DNA of 64,000 bases from Vermamoeba vermiformis (lineage: Eukaryota > Tubulinea > Echinamoebida). The stretch spans positions 1-64,000 of the forward strand of contig JBEWZL010000127.1 of assembly GCA_045837725.1 (NCBI GenBank), written 5' to 3'. Numbering within the stretch: position 1 is the first letter of the stretch; each line of letters starts with the position of its first letter. Below, piece after piece: positions 50,247 through 61,751 of the stretch. The notes under the pieces were generated by a model that saw only the letters and a list, made by a program, of their open reading frames with translations, did not search any database and was not told where the DNA came from. Both the position numbers and the translations under genes were made by a program.

Positions 50247-51658
50247 CTAGCGATTGAGTTGTGCAGCAGCGTTCTCGCCCTCGTCCTGGTCGTGCATGTG
50301 TTGCTGCAACACGCCGTGAATGTCATCGGGATTCCAGCTCGGGAACAGCGAGTAGAAGAACGGCACGAAGAAGCCGTGCAACTCACCCCAGAGACCAGGG
50401 GGCTGACGATAGGGCACGGGCTGATTGGGATTGGCTGGGGCGTTATTTACATTGTTGGGAGCATTGTTGTTGTTGTTTGGACCTTCGTTATTGTTGGGGA
50501 CATTAGGTGCGGCATTGTTATTGGGCACATTGTTGTTATTGGGGGCAATATTGTTATTATTATTATTAGGTGCATTGTTGTTGTTGGGTGCGTTGTTGTT
50601 ATTCACATTGTTGTTGGGAGGTTGTGGCACACCGGGCACAATGTTCACTGCGCGCATTGGCAAGAGACCAGTCTGATATCTGTCGCATGGAGATTAGACA
50701 AGGATCGTTCATGAACGCAATCACGTGACGTACAAGTAAATCACCACTGCACCAACGGCTAAAAGCAGCGTGCGTTGTGTGGTGCCACCCTGCGAGAGGA
50801 CATAGACCATCAAGAGCAGCTTGAACACGAGCGACAAGTTGATGTTGATCACGCGCACTTGACGTCGTTGTTGCTGCTGCTGTGCCATCATTATCTGTTG
50901 GAATGGGTTCATTTGCCTAATATGGTAATGTTAGTGCCAGTCATGAGTGACACGTGTCAATGTATGACTTGCCCTTGCAGTACAACACGCTGTTGATAAG
51001 CAGGACCATATTGACCCGGATAGGGGCCTGGAGGAGGATATTGATTGTAGTAGGGATTGGGGCCTGGCTGAGGTGCATAGCCTGGCATCATATAGGGACC
51101 TCCGACTTGTCCGAGGTGCATCTGCATCCGCTGTTGATAGAGATAAGGGTTGGGTGCTTGATTGAACGGTTGATTATAGACCTATACCGTGTTAGATAAA
51201 TGTTATGATTCATCGGCTATAACAGTATTATTCAAGGACTTACAGGCTGTTGCGGCGGTGTTACGGGTGCTGCATTGTTTGTACCGGATGTAAATTCTGT
51301 CTTGAGCACCAAATGGAAGGTTTGAGGTATAGAAAGATCATGCTATATTAATAGTGTATCAATATTAATTCAGTAAATAAAAACCGAATTTGACTGCCAC
51401 GTCGATTATTCAAAATAATTAAAAAAATAGAATAATAGGCAAATAAATACGTACGAGTCTTAAAATATCCTTCAATACGTCCGTATCTTGCAGTAGTCTT
51501 CCTGCAAATATAAATCGTTGTCGTTCTACCGGCGGACGCGAGGGATGGTCCTGGGCAATCCGCTCCTTCAATTCTTTGACTGTTGCAGAAAGGTTGAGCT
51601 GTAAACGAAAGTCCTCGTTATAGCTAGGGCTCTTAATTAACAACTGCACATCGCTCAT
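50247..51658 (-). CDS. HERPUD-like ER membrane protein with N-terminal ubiquitin-like domain
   Basis: Exons 51658-51455, 51342-51244, 51181-50973, 50916-50734 and 50679-50247 give 375 residues. A ubiquitin-like fold opens the protein (VQLLIKSPSYNEDFRLQL, TVKELKERIAQDHPS, RQRFIFAGRLLQDTDVL). A Pro/Tyr/Gln linker follows, then a hydrophobic hairpin (INLSLVFKLLLMVYVLS, RTLLLAVGAVVIYL), an Asn-repeat stretch and a C-terminal FFVPFFYSLFPSW segment. This is the layout of HERPUD1/2, which supports Hrd1 complexes in ER-associated degradation. The intron between exons 3 and 4 has a GC donor (GCAAGT). The Asn tract uses mixed AAT and AAC codons. Confidence 0.85.
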
Positions 51659-51724
51659 TGTGTTTGATCTGTTTTGTCTACGTGTCAGAGTGAATGAACT
51701 TGCCGATCTCATTCAATTTCTACA

Positions 51725-51891
51725 ATGACTGCCGGTACGTTCTGAAAGTATAAGGCTACGAACTATGCAACGAGGCCATTGCAATTGTTGCAGAATTGCG
51801 CTTAAGTTCGCTGATCCTGAGAAGGCAGCCGATGCAAGAGGATACGTTTTTGTCAACGATTTATTCGCCTTCTTTGTACAAAATTATTTAA
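51725..51891 (+). CDS. Possible 35-residue micro-protein gene
   Basis: ATG at 51725 plus a 10-base first exon, a 59-base GT-AG intron (GTACGT donor, TTGCAG acceptor) and an exon at 51794-51891 give a peptide starting MTAELRLSSLILRRQP and ending SLYKII. The splice sites are of the window's usual type and the gene would be divergent from the HERPUD-like gene. I recognise no family, and a chance open frame is quite possible. A competing frame reads through to 51947 without a canonical splice. Confidence 0.25.
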
Positions 51892-51995
51892 ATAAGACAT
51901 CGCTGAGCATATTTAGTGGTTTTAACGCCTTGAATAGCAAGTTTTGATATTTTCTTGAACGAGTTGGCTTGTATTCTGATCTTGTTCAAACGAGC

Positions 51996-52452
51996 TTATT
52001 TAGCGCCAGCCTTCCATCTGTTTGGTGTATAATGAGTATATGGAATTTATCTATAATAGTTTGAGACTTACTGTTGGAAAGAAGCGGCGAGAACGGGCAA
52101 AGCAGCGAAGACAGCAAGAGGAAGGTAGATTTTGGTTTTCATTCTAAGAGTAGATTGGCGAATCTTGAAGGGCAAGTTCTACGTGTATTATAATAATTAA
52201 TTATATATTTTTGGTGAATATTACGCGTTATCTTCAATTAATAATAAATTATTTGCTAATCCATTGCTTGATCTAACAATCTGCCAGTTATGTTCCTAAT
52301 ACAATAATGTTACAAACACATACGTCACCGAATTTGGGAGTGCCGTGGTGACCATGATCACCGTGGCCGTGGTCGCCATGACCTCCACCTCGTTGAGGCA
52401 ATCTGCGGGCAACCATGCGGTTAGCAAAGAGTTGAGCAACACGACCACTCAT
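51996..52452 (-). CDS. COX7C: Cytochrome c oxidase subunit VIIc-like (COX7C / fungal Cox8)
   Basis: Exons 52452-52324, 52178-52072 and 52017-51996 give 85 residues in phase. The N-terminus is a basic mitochondrial presequence (GRVAQLFANRMVARRLPQRG) followed by a His/Gly-rich spacer. The mature part carries the NLPF motif that begins mature COX7C in animals, a short basic stretch, and one membrane span (IYLPLAVFAALPVLAASF), then a basic end. COX7C is a single-span inner-membrane subunit of complex IV. The two short 3' exons are too small for simple frame searches. The assignment rests on layout plus NLPF. Confidence 0.7.
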
Positions 52453-52624
52453 TGTGACTAGTGTTTTGTTATTATAAAGGATGAATATGAATGGTTTGGC
52501 ACCGAACAATTGTTTTTGTCCAGCCCTGATATTTTTTTAACTCCGCGAATCTGACAACAGTCTTATTCGTCGCAGCTATGTACATATTTATTGGTGCTAC
52601 TATGATACAATGGAGCAATAACGC

Positions 52625-54774
52625 TCAGAACCAAGTCTCCGTCATGAATCGGTCGTGCAGCTCCATGGTGCGGATGTACTTGTCAGCCTCGTCCTCGCTG
52701 AGTCCCCCCTCGCGCACTATAATCTCTTTGAATGCACTGCGCACCTCTTTGGGCATGTTCTTCGCATTGCCAGACAAGTAGAACACTGCTCCCTCACCGT
52801 GTATCAACTCCCACACCTTGCGCGAGTGTTCTTTCAGCAGGTGTTGCACGTACACTTTACGCGGCTGATCTCTGCGAGGGGCGTTAGTGTTGATACGAAT
52901 AGGTGTGAATAGGTGCATGACTAGGAGTACCTTGAAAACGCGACGAGGAGCTGATCCAAAGTGTGTTCAGCGAGCAGTGCGTGCCACTCATCGCGGAACA
53001 AGTAGTCTTGGTGCTCGTGTCTGCAGCCAAACACAAACATGTCGCGCGAGGGGCTGTGCGTGCCCAGTGAAGCCTGTCGAGCCCAGTGGCGCTCTTCAAA
53101 GAACGCACGGAATATTGCACAGCCAGTGCCGGGACCCACAGCGATGATAGGCGTAGTGAGCTGTGGCGGCAGTCGCATGGTGCCTTGTTTGACCCAAATT
53201 GGCACACGGACCTCAGCTGATGAGTGTTAGAAGGTATTATACAACTGACACTAAGAGTACTAATGCTGTACCTGTCTGAGGCTGCAACTTGCTGAGCCAA
53301 GTGGAGCACACACCGCGCTTGAGTCGATTGATGGGTGACTTGTACTTGACCACCACCATCGCAATGTGAATCTGACTGGGATGTGCGTGCAGTGACGAGG
53401 CAATGGAGAATGGACGGGGTTGCAGGCGCGGAAATATCTCCAACACGCGCTCGAGGGGCGGTCGTGCCGAAGGGAAGTCGCGCAACACATCAAAGCACGA
53501 GCGACGAGCGCGGTGACAGTAGTCGAGCAGATCGTCTTGGCCCTCTGGCGTGCCGAACAGTCGCAGTCTCTCGCGCTCCATGGGGTCAGTCGCAAAGAAG
53601 GCGAGTTGTTCGAAGAAGTGTCGTCGAGGTACGCCCCAGACATCACAATAAGCGCGGAACAATTGTCGGACTGTGAGGGGCAGTGCGAGGTCTGGCTTGG
53701 GCGTGTCAGCCTCTGTGCCCTCGAGCTGTGTGATGACGAGCTCTGGATCGTAGCCCAGCCAAGCAATGATCTCGTCAGTCTCAGGCGGGTTCTCTGGTCT
53801 GATGTACACCACGTCGCCAGGACTGTACGTGATGCCCGAGTCGTCGAGATCAAACACAATGTGGCGCACATCTTGCTCCCAGCCCGCACTCGTGAGTCGT
53901 TCGTTGCTCACCAGGCGCGCTAGATACGGTGTCTTGCTGTCATACTGCGCAGGTCGCTCATTGACAGGTGTCACATTCGTCAACACAGTCTTGTCGCTGC
54001 TCGTTGTCATCTTGTACTTGGGAGGTTGTCTGCAAATGTCACGTGTCAGTCAGAGCTACAATTGACAGGTGTCACACAGTGTGTCGTACAAAATGTCATC
54101 AGGCAGCACGTGCACATCAGCAGGCAGTGGATAGAGTGTCATCAATACGCGCCACAGTTCCACGGACCAGGGCGTGAGTTCAGAATACAGACCATATTTG
54201 CCCTGGTCGTCGCCATCACCGCGGCGTACAATCATTTGCGCGCCCAGTGCTTCCAATCGACGCGCCAACTTCTTGCCCACAAAATTGTATTTGGTGTAGC
54301 TGCTGTCTCCTAGTCCAAACACTGCCGCGCGTACTGTGCGCAACGAATCTGCGGGGAGATTTTTGCGTAATAAGAAGCGCCAAAATGACTAGCGAAGGGT
54401 CAGTATCGAATTAGTTATTCGCAGTACTAGATCTACCTTCATGTTGTCAGGCACTTCACCTTGACCAGTAGTAGAGCATACAAATATAACAAGTTGTTCG
54501 AGGGGCAAATTAGTCTGATAGAATACTAATCAGAATGTTGTTATTGTTATTCAGAATTGCACGTGGCGCGAATATTAATTATAATCAGAAATATTCATAA
54601 CCGACCAATAATGCCTATATAACCATAGCTTACCACTGGATAATCTTCCATTGATATTACTCGTGTTTTAAAATGACGCCGTTTGCCTTCGCGCGCGATC
54701 TGCTCTGCCACTTCTTGTGCAGTGCCTGTTTGCGTGCCGTATAAAATCAATAGGGGTGGTCTATTATCTGCCAT
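52625..54774 (-). CDS. NDOR1: NADPH-dependent diflavin oxidoreductase Tah18/NDOR1
   Basis: Exons 54774-54634, 54514-54437, 54388-54078, 54029-53272, 53216-52931 and 52871-52625 give 606 residues, against about 600 in the family. The flavodoxin domain has LYGTQTGTAQEVAEQI, FVCSTTGQGEVPDNM and FGLGDSSYTKYNFVGKKL. The FAD/NADPH half has QPRPFSIASS, WLSKLQPQT-type linker, VGPGTGCAIFRAFFEER, VFGCRHEHQDYLFRDEW, YLSGNAKNMPKEV and a C-terminal ETWF. It passes electrons to Dre2/CIAPIN1 for cytosolic iron-sulfur cluster assembly. Its start is 144 bases from the divergent CCDC137-like gene. Confidence 0.95.
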
Positions 54775-54917
54775 TATGTGTCTGTTGGAATTGAGGCCTA
54801 TTGAACATGTGTTGCGTCACGTAGGTCAAAACAAGTCAAGTGACGGTTTTGTTCGCCGATCGGTTGTCCTCGAACACGAACACAACTGAAACGATTATAT
54901 AATTTATTGTCAACAAC

Positions 54918-56157
54918 ATGGGTAAACGTAGAGCGAAGTTAAAGGCTTGCGATCCGTTCAATCCCAATCGCAAAAAGAAGGTTGAAGATCCTCGCAAGAA
55001 TAGGCCTATTGAAAGTGACAAAGAGGACAGACTCAGCTTATCTCAAAAACGATTACTTCAATCACAGCGACAATTACTGAAAGTAGAGCAGAGTAAGCGA
55101 TCGGATCCAGAAAATAAACCAGAAATTAATTGAGTAATTCAGGAATAAAAGAAAAGAAGAAAAATCGCCGACAAGAAAAGCTGTTGAGTGCTGATAATGG
55201 TAAATATATAACTTACTGCGTTATTTGTTTTTAATAACTGTGGATTTGCAGGAAGATCAAACGCGCAACAGAACAAAAATAAACAAAACAAGACTAATAA
55301 CGCAAATAATAACAACGGCAACAAATCCAACAATAATAACGCAAAGCAACAAAAAAAGAACGATCGATTTGAATTTGCCGAAGTTGGATCGGATCAAGCT
55401 GACACGATCACTGACAACACTAACAACAACAACAGCACTAATACCAACAAAAAGGGTGAAGCAGAACTCGATCCTGCAGAGGTAAGCGATTATGTTAAAC
55501 AGTTATCTATATGTATGACACTGGATCTGATCCCAATCCACGACACAGTTAGAAATGAAGCCGTGGGAGAACTTCTATCAGTTCAGAGCACGCCTTAACA
55601 GCATGACGCGCGAGGTGTTGAAAGAGAAGGACCGTGGCATATCTGAGACCTTGAAACAAAAGACAAAGAAACAAGCGTAAGTAGAGAACGGATGTGGCCG
55701 CATTATTCGAGCACTAATGACCGCATTTCAATATAGACACTCTGAAATGAAGAAGCAAAAAGAAGTAGAAAAGAAAGAAAAGAAGTTGGAGAGTCGTGTT
55801 GACGAGTTTGATCGATTCAAAGACCACATCAAGTTCGGCGAGGTAGTGGATCAGCCTCCTGAGTTCAGCAAGTCCTCTCATGCTGCTAAATTCGTAGTGG
55901 TACGTTCGTTTATAAACTCTAACATCAAATCCTCACCTGTGTACTGACCTTGGATCCAGCTGGCAGACAAGAAGAAAAAACAACGCGAAGTGCTCGGCAA
56001 AGGCGAACCAATTGAAAAGCGACGGCAATTAGAAATGATGCGCGACAGAGTAGTTCAAGCTTATGAAGCTGCGAAGAAACGACGTCGCGAAGAACAAGCT
56101 GCGAATAGTGTTCAGATGGGCTACAACAAGAACAAGAAACAACGTGTTGAATTCTAA
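54918..56157 (+). CDS. CCDC137-like basic coiled-coil protein
   Basis: Exons 54918-55092, 55143-55199, 55252-55481, 55549-55676, 55737-55899 and 55960-56157 encode 316 residues. The start is strongly basic (GKRRAKLKACDPFNPNRKKK), followed by an Asn-rich stretch, MKPWENFYQFRARLNSMTREVL, and the segment DRFKDHIKFGEVVDQPPEF, which is the hallmark of the CCDC137 family. A basic helix ends the protein (KRRQLEMMRDRVVQAYEAAKKRRR). The animal homologue is nucleolar or chromosome-periphery and binds retinoic acid receptor. Here a general ribosome-biogenesis or nucleolar role is the safest inference. Confidence 0.7.
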
Positions 56158-56311
56158 TTCCTGTAAATAAACTGCGTATTGATCAATTTACGTTCGTAGC
56201 ACCAGATATTATATGGTTATTAATCATAGCCCAAGCAATGCCAATTCACGGAGAAATCGCTCGACCTTGAAAACTTTTCTTGTCAAATTTAATTTATCGA
56301 AACAATACAAG

Positions 56312-57414
56312 ATGAACACATACGATGCGATGGATATAGACCGAATAGCGCCACGAGCATTCAATCAGCGCTATTTGCCACCAGAAGTGATGATCCGCGT
56401 AGTGGCTTTCTTACATCCTGAAGAGTACATGCAGCTGACGGCCGTGTGTCGCGATTGGAACACGTGTTTCAAGACAAATATGGATTGGCATGCGATTACA
56501 ATACATCGCTTCGGTGATCTTGGCATTTCATCGCTAGAGAACTTGCGATCTGTTGCAATACTGCCCACAAAAATATGGTATCAAGAATATATTCGTAAAT
56601 ATGCTGCCCTAAAAGATCGATGTTCATTCTGCTTGAAACCAGCTGTGTATACAGGTAAATAATTAATTATTATTCTTACCAATATTACCATAACATAATT
56701 ACTAATTATTCGTTAATTATAGTCGGTGATTTTGTAAAGAGACGAGGAATTAAATTCTGCGAAACATGTTATCACAAACAACAAATGACAGAAGAGGATG
56801 TAGCAGAGCTGTTGAAAGAATCGATGCACACACCGCAAGGCTACAATCGTATCAAACAACTGAATCTTTATATTGAACCTGCGTGGTACTCGGAGAATAA
56901 GACGCCGTATTATCTACGCTGTGACGTGAAGAACTGGATCAACTTGCTCGGTGGTGAAATACCCAAGAAAGAGAAGACGTGGCGCGAACAATTGAAGCGT
57001 ATGCTGATTATGGAGGGCCTTTCGGTACAAAAAGCCGAGAACTATTCGCACCATTCATTCCCCAATGAAGGCACCAGTCTGAGTGCGCTAGTGGAGCAGA
57101 TCTTGGAGATTGAAGACATTGATGCGCGAGGCCACAGAGGACGCAACATGACACCGCAAGAACTCGATTCGCAGCGACAATTGCAGGCCTCGCGTGAGAG
57201 TGAGGTCGATGCACTGCTGCGCGCACGACAAGTGCAGCTAGACAGCTCAGGACCACTCGCTTATCGTGCCCTCGTGCAGCAGTACGCGAGCAGTGGCCGA
57301 GGGTCAGCAGAACAAGTGGTGGACTCGATTGAACGCTCCGTGCATCGACATCAGCACTTGTTGTCGGCACTCGATCAGCGCGCCAAGAACATCCCACCCA
57401 ATCCACTGCAGTAA
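56312..57414 (+). CDS. F-box protein with a zinc-binding-like CxxC pair
   Basis: Exons 56312-56654 and 56723-57414 encode 344 residues. An upstream in-frame ATG at 56213 would add 33 residues, but the 56312 start (AAGATGA) lies closer to the domain. An F-box is clear (RYLPPEVMIRVVAFLHPEEY, LTAVCRDWNTCFKTNMDW). Then come KIWYQEYIRKYAALKDRC, a CSFCLKP...KFCETCYHK cysteine set that straddles the intron and may bind zinc, and a helical, charged C-terminus. It would act as a substrate adaptor of an SCF ubiquitin ligase. The substrate-binding part is not a known repeat family. Confidence 0.7.
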
Positions 57415-57518
57415 ATGCCTAGTGCTTCCATTCACCTTAGAGTCTCGTTTGTCCTGTCCAGTATCGTTCCTTTTTGCTCTTCGTGTTCGTGCAAGTCAAG
57501 TGTCACGTGTCAAACATG

Positions 57519-58502
57519 TCATTCACTGACGCGGCTGATCAGCACCACAGTGTCACCTTTGATCAGCAATGTCTTCACGCGGCGTGTTTGCACCGTCACT
57601 TCACTCTGTGGCGCTGACTCGCCCTCACCCGTGTCACGTGGCTTTGAATAGCGTGTGAACTCCTCAGTGACATTTCTCAACAGCTGTCAAATAGTGGTCA
57701 GTGACCTAGCAAATGACGCGTGTCATACGTCGTACCAGATTGAAGTACTTGTCGTATGCAATCAGCTGGCCTGTGCAGTGACCTCTGATGTCCTTCACAC
57801 GTCTGATGATCACACGTACTCGTGCACGTTGTGCACAACACTCGTGCAGCAGTGCTACGGGCCCTTGTTGCAGCTCATCTAATGCTCGGTGTTAGTAGTG
57901 CAATTGATGCCGCGCAGTGCTGGACTCACCGATCATGGTCTGCAACACAGTCTTGCGCTTCTGTGGCTCAGCTGTTGGTGCACCAGTGGTCGCTGTGTTG
58001 TTTGCATTGGCACTCGTTGCGATAGGTGCGTTGTTATTGTTACTAGTGTTAGTATTAGTGCTGTCAGTTGTTGTGCTGGTTGCACTGTCAGCAGGGGCAG
58101 TCGTGTCAGAGTATTTGTTGCAGCTGTACTAGGCACTGCAGGAGCTTCTGTACAATAAGACATTTATAAATAAATTCGACAACCCTCTATATTACCTTTT
58201 TGGACCTGTTGTTGCTTCTGTTTCTCGAGCAGTTTAGCGTTGATAGGCAGGTAATTCGGATCTGAAGGGTCAAGCAATATTCTGCATTTTTCTAAATAGT
58301 CAAACGGCTTGATATTGATTGGCGGTTGTAACGAAATATTGGACAACGCCTGAAAATAATTTTAAAAATTAGTGCAACTGAAACAGCCTGCAGATCTGAT
58401 CTCACTGAGGTTTGTAATCCCCAAGCTCGGTTATTTTACCTTAATAGGGTCAAACTCTTCCGAAAAAAAGTCAAGACTTGCGTCTATTGGCTTGTTCGTC
58501 AT
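57519..58502 (-). CDS. LSM11: LSM11-like Sm-fold protein
   Basis: Exons 58502-58440, 58349-58206, 58128-57930, 57878-57736 and 57683-57519 give 237 residues. The N-terminus LDFFSEEFDPIKALSN matches the LSM11 start (LDxSSxxFDPLLALY), followed by a Pro-rich segment with the YLEKC helix. After a Ser/Thr/Asn spacer come the Sm1 motif (QQGPVALLHECCAQRARVRV, IIRRVKDIRGHCTGQLIAYD, KYFNL), an enlarged inter-motif loop (NVTEEFTRYSKPRD) and Sm2 (LLIKGDTVVLISRVSE). In animals LSM11 replaces SmD2 in the U7 snRNP that cuts histone pre-mRNA. The join 58206 to 58128 uses an atypical GTCCAA donor and is uncertain. Confidence 0.72.
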
Positions 58503-58661
58503 AGCAGCCGTGGTAGTGTTGCTAAAGGATTAAAAATGACGCACTTTGAATAAACAACTTGTTATTAGGACACTACGATCAAAGTTGATTATGAATTAAT
58601 TACATGTAAGTTTATTGAGGCTGCTATGCTAGCTAACTCGTTAACAAATGCTGCATCCCAG

Positions 58662-59238
58662 TCATTTCTTCTCGGCGGGCTGGAACTTCAAGCTGACAGA
58701 GTTGACGCAATGGCGCTCATCAGTAGGGGTCTTAAATCCTTCGCCCTTAAACACGTGGCCCAAGTGACCACCGCACGCCTTGCACATGATCTCAATGCGT
58801 TGCATGCCATGCGAGTTGTCTTCGTGTGTAATCAAGGCACCTTAAAAACGTTAGTCATTTGTCATAGTGAGGTATTTCGTACCATCAATCGCTTGGAAAA
58901 AGGCAGGCCAGCCACATCCAGAGTCCTGGACAAGGTTAACATCGATCGAAGCTTCGACGCCAAACTACTTACAAACTTGGTCTCGCTCTTGTACAAAGGA
59001 GCAGTACATGCAGCACAGCAGTAAACGCCGTCAGCTTTGTGCTTGTTGTATTCGCCTGCACGCAAAACGATTAAAATTCTAAATTGAACGGATGGGAAAA
59101 TCTTTGAATTAATTATTTAAAAAAGGTAATAAATTTACCAGTGCCCGGTGCCTCAGTGCCCTTTTCTCGCAACACTCTGAATTGCTCCTTGGTCAAAACC
59201 ATGCGCCATTCGTTGTCAGTCTTGTTCACAGTTGTCAT
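58662..59238 (-). CDS. MSRB: Peptide methionine-R-sulfoxide reductase MsrB
   Basis: Exons 59238-59139, 59055-58973, 58925-58883 and 58840-58662 give 134 residues, a complete MsrB. The start [19 protein letters not shown] leads to [15 protein letters not shown] (first zinc CxxC), [13 protein letters not shown], a second zinc pair in [18 protein letters not shown], and the catalytic [11 protein letters not shown] with its reactive cysteine. It reduces methionine-R-sulfoxide in proteins with thioredoxin. There is no presequence, so it is likely cytosolic. It is divergent from ftsZ. Confidence 0.95.
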
Positions 59239-59566
59239 GTTGATTATTGGAACGAAAAATATTAATAATATTAATGTAAAGGTATTCGTGGTGGTGTGTA
59301 GATGTAGTAGTTGTGCAATTGAAAATAAAAATTGTTCGACTGCACGCAACCTAAAAAACCCGAGCTCCGTTCCACCAGGGCTCTTCTGTTTGGGATCTGT
59401 GCGCGCAGTAACGCGACTGAGAAATTCGATGTCCGGGGGCTACGTAATTACTATATTATGTCATATTAAGTAGTGGGTTGCGTTCACTAGAATTCTTGGC
59501 ATGAAAAAGCTGGTTTCAGAAATTAATAATTTTGCCGTTGTCTGTATTGCATGAATACAACAGACT
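59239..59566. other. Divergent intergenic region between msrB and ftsZ
   Basis: The 328 bases are A/T-rich with no coding potential I can support. They must hold both promoters. A CC-free AT-rich run near 59505-59530 and a T-run lie just before the ftsZ start; I see no TATA element I would call. Confidence 0.5.
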
Positions 59567-61459
59567 ATGCATCAGTTTAAATATTTAAGCGGTTTTCTGC
59601 ACTCGGTAAGGCTTAATAATTGTAATTCATCGAGATCTGAAATTGAACGCTATCGTTCTGTAGCGATCGCAGTCCGTACGTCTGGTGCTGGTAAACTCGC
59701 GAAAAAATCTACAAAAATCAGAGATATGTACTAGAGCATTCTCAACTAGCAAACAGCGTCGAGGTAAGATTAATTATTTGACAGTTCTAAATAAATAATT
59801 CATTAAAAAATCAGCAAACCATCTTGCAAATAAATTACTGGGTTTTTTTTGCATTATATTCGTTCCTAGATAGATTTATATAATAATATTATTATTTGAG
59901 TCCACCATTATTGAATTAACTCGGATGTACTTCCGCAGACAGCAAACACCACGCAGAGCACAAACACAAGAATGGACTGCACGTACTCACCCCGAAGATC
60001 AGCGTAGTCGGCATTGGTGGTAAGTACAACTGCACCACACAACCACTCAACTCACCGCATTGCCCAGGCTGTGGCGGCAATTCCATCAACAACATGGTGA
60101 AGAAGAGTTTGACGGGCGTGGAGTTCATTTCGTGCAACACTGATACGCAGAGCTTGTCGTCGAGCGAGGCGAGTGTTAACATTCAGCTCGGCCGATCAAT
60201 CAACAACGGTCTCGGTGCCGGAGCTAGACCCGAGATAGGTACGAGTGACAGTCTATTGCACGCACTGCACGGTCTCACAGTGCACATCTGTTGTTAGGAC
60301 GACAAGCAGCTGAAGAGTCGCTTGAAGAGGTCATGAGCGCAGTTGGAGACAGTCACATGGTGTTCATCACTGCGGGTGAGTGTTGTGTTTCTATTCGTGA
60401 ACATACCATTCACTGAACGCGTATCACAGGTATGGGTGGTGGTACGGGCACTGGCGCTGCACCTGTCATTGCTGAGGCCTGCAAACGGTAATGAGCTAGT
60501 GCACTGCGATTGATTAATACTAACCCAGTACAGTCGCGGCATATTGACCGTTGCTATTGCTGTCACGCCGTTTGAAATGGAAGGACAAAAGCGCATGGAC
60601 ACTGCTTTGAAAGGTAAGTCAATCGCACAGAGCTGAGCCGCGCTGACTAGTGATTGCAGGCATTGAAGTGCTGCAGAACACAGTGGACACAATGGTGATC
60701 ATTCCCAATCAAAAGCTGATTAAAACACTCGACAAGACCATTCCCTATCAGAAATCACTCGAAATTGTCAACGATGTCTTGTACCGTGGAGTGCAGGTGC
60801 GATGCATATGACAAGTGGTGTTGACCAATGACTGACGTGTGTTGTAGTGCATATCAGATCTAATTGCGCGACCAGGGCTGATCAATTTGGACTTTGCGGA
60901 CATTAAAGCCGTGATGGAGGTACGAGGACTGGTTGTGCAGGACGCAAAGCTCTCAAACTAACTCCGATTCATCTTACAGGACGCAGGCCGAGGCATGATC
61001 GGCACAGGTAACATATCATTGCACCACTGATCGCTAGACATGGCTCACACATGACACACAGGTGAGGCTGAAGGTCCCACACGAGCACGCACCGCGACGC
61101 TGATGGCCCTACGACCGATTTTGCTCGACAATTTGAAGCTGACTACTGCTCAACGCGCGCTCGTCCACGTCACTGCTGGAGCTGATTGTGGTCTCAATGA
61201 AGTACGTCCTGTTGTACCCGTTGCTGCTGATTCACTACTTACCCACACCTTGTAGATCAAACAGGTTGGCGAGATTATTTACAAAGAAATCGATCCGAAC
61301 GCCAATATAATATTTGGTGCTACACTAGCAGAGGGCATGGACAACAAGATGAAAGTCTCGCTGATTTTGACGGGTGTGGAAGAGAGAGATCAAAATGAAG
61401 ATAATGATTCAACCGGTGTCCTCGAGCGACTAAGGACATTTATTCGCGAGCATTGGTAA
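59567..61459 (+). CDS. FTSZ: Mitochondrial division GTPase FtsZ
   Basis: Twelve exons (59567-59605, 59673-59763, 59939-60019, 60068-60238, 60298-60375, 60430-60487, 60534-60613, 60660-60796, 60848-60919, 60980-61007, 61062-61201, 61256-61459) sum to 392 residues in phase. Exons 1-2 give a presequence (basic, RAFSTSKQRR). The GTPase core has SVVGIGGCGGNSINNM, FISCNTDTQSL, the tubulin signature GMGGGTGTGAAPVIAE, TPFEMEGQKR, and the T7 synergy loop INLDFADIKAVM that completes GTP hydrolysis in the next subunit. The C-terminus ends soon after the core (RLRTFIREHW) with no conserved FtsA/ZipA-binding peptide. It should form the ring inside the dividing mitochondrion. It is the most intron-rich gene here. 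Confidence 0.95.
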
Positions 61460-61751
61460 TGTATAACAATAAATTAATTATTTATTCAGCCCAACTTCAA
61501 GATCTAAATCTTCCGACATCTTACCCTTGGCGCTGATGAGCAGCACTCTTAGCTGGTAGATGCACGACACGGTATGTTTACATGATAGGACAGTGTATAT
61601 GGTTGAATTGTGTCATTCTAAGCTAGTACTAATGAGCCCGCCCAAATCTCGACAAAATCTTTTAAAAATTACTAGCCGTTGTGCCGAAATCACGGTTCTG
61701 TTTACCGTTGTACTTTTCAGCATCATTTTTATTTCAATACCACATAACACA

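Noticed and set aside
50400-50640. A simple-sequence expansion as a separate repeat element
   Set aside because: The TTGTTATT-type run is the reverse of the Asn-rich tract of the HERPUD-like protein and keeps frame with mixed codons.
61560-61751. Upstream in-frame start for the RhoGAP protein
   Set aside because: It would add a hydrophobic segment next to the 3' end of ftsZ; the ATG at 61752 gives a sensible soluble start. Not excluded.
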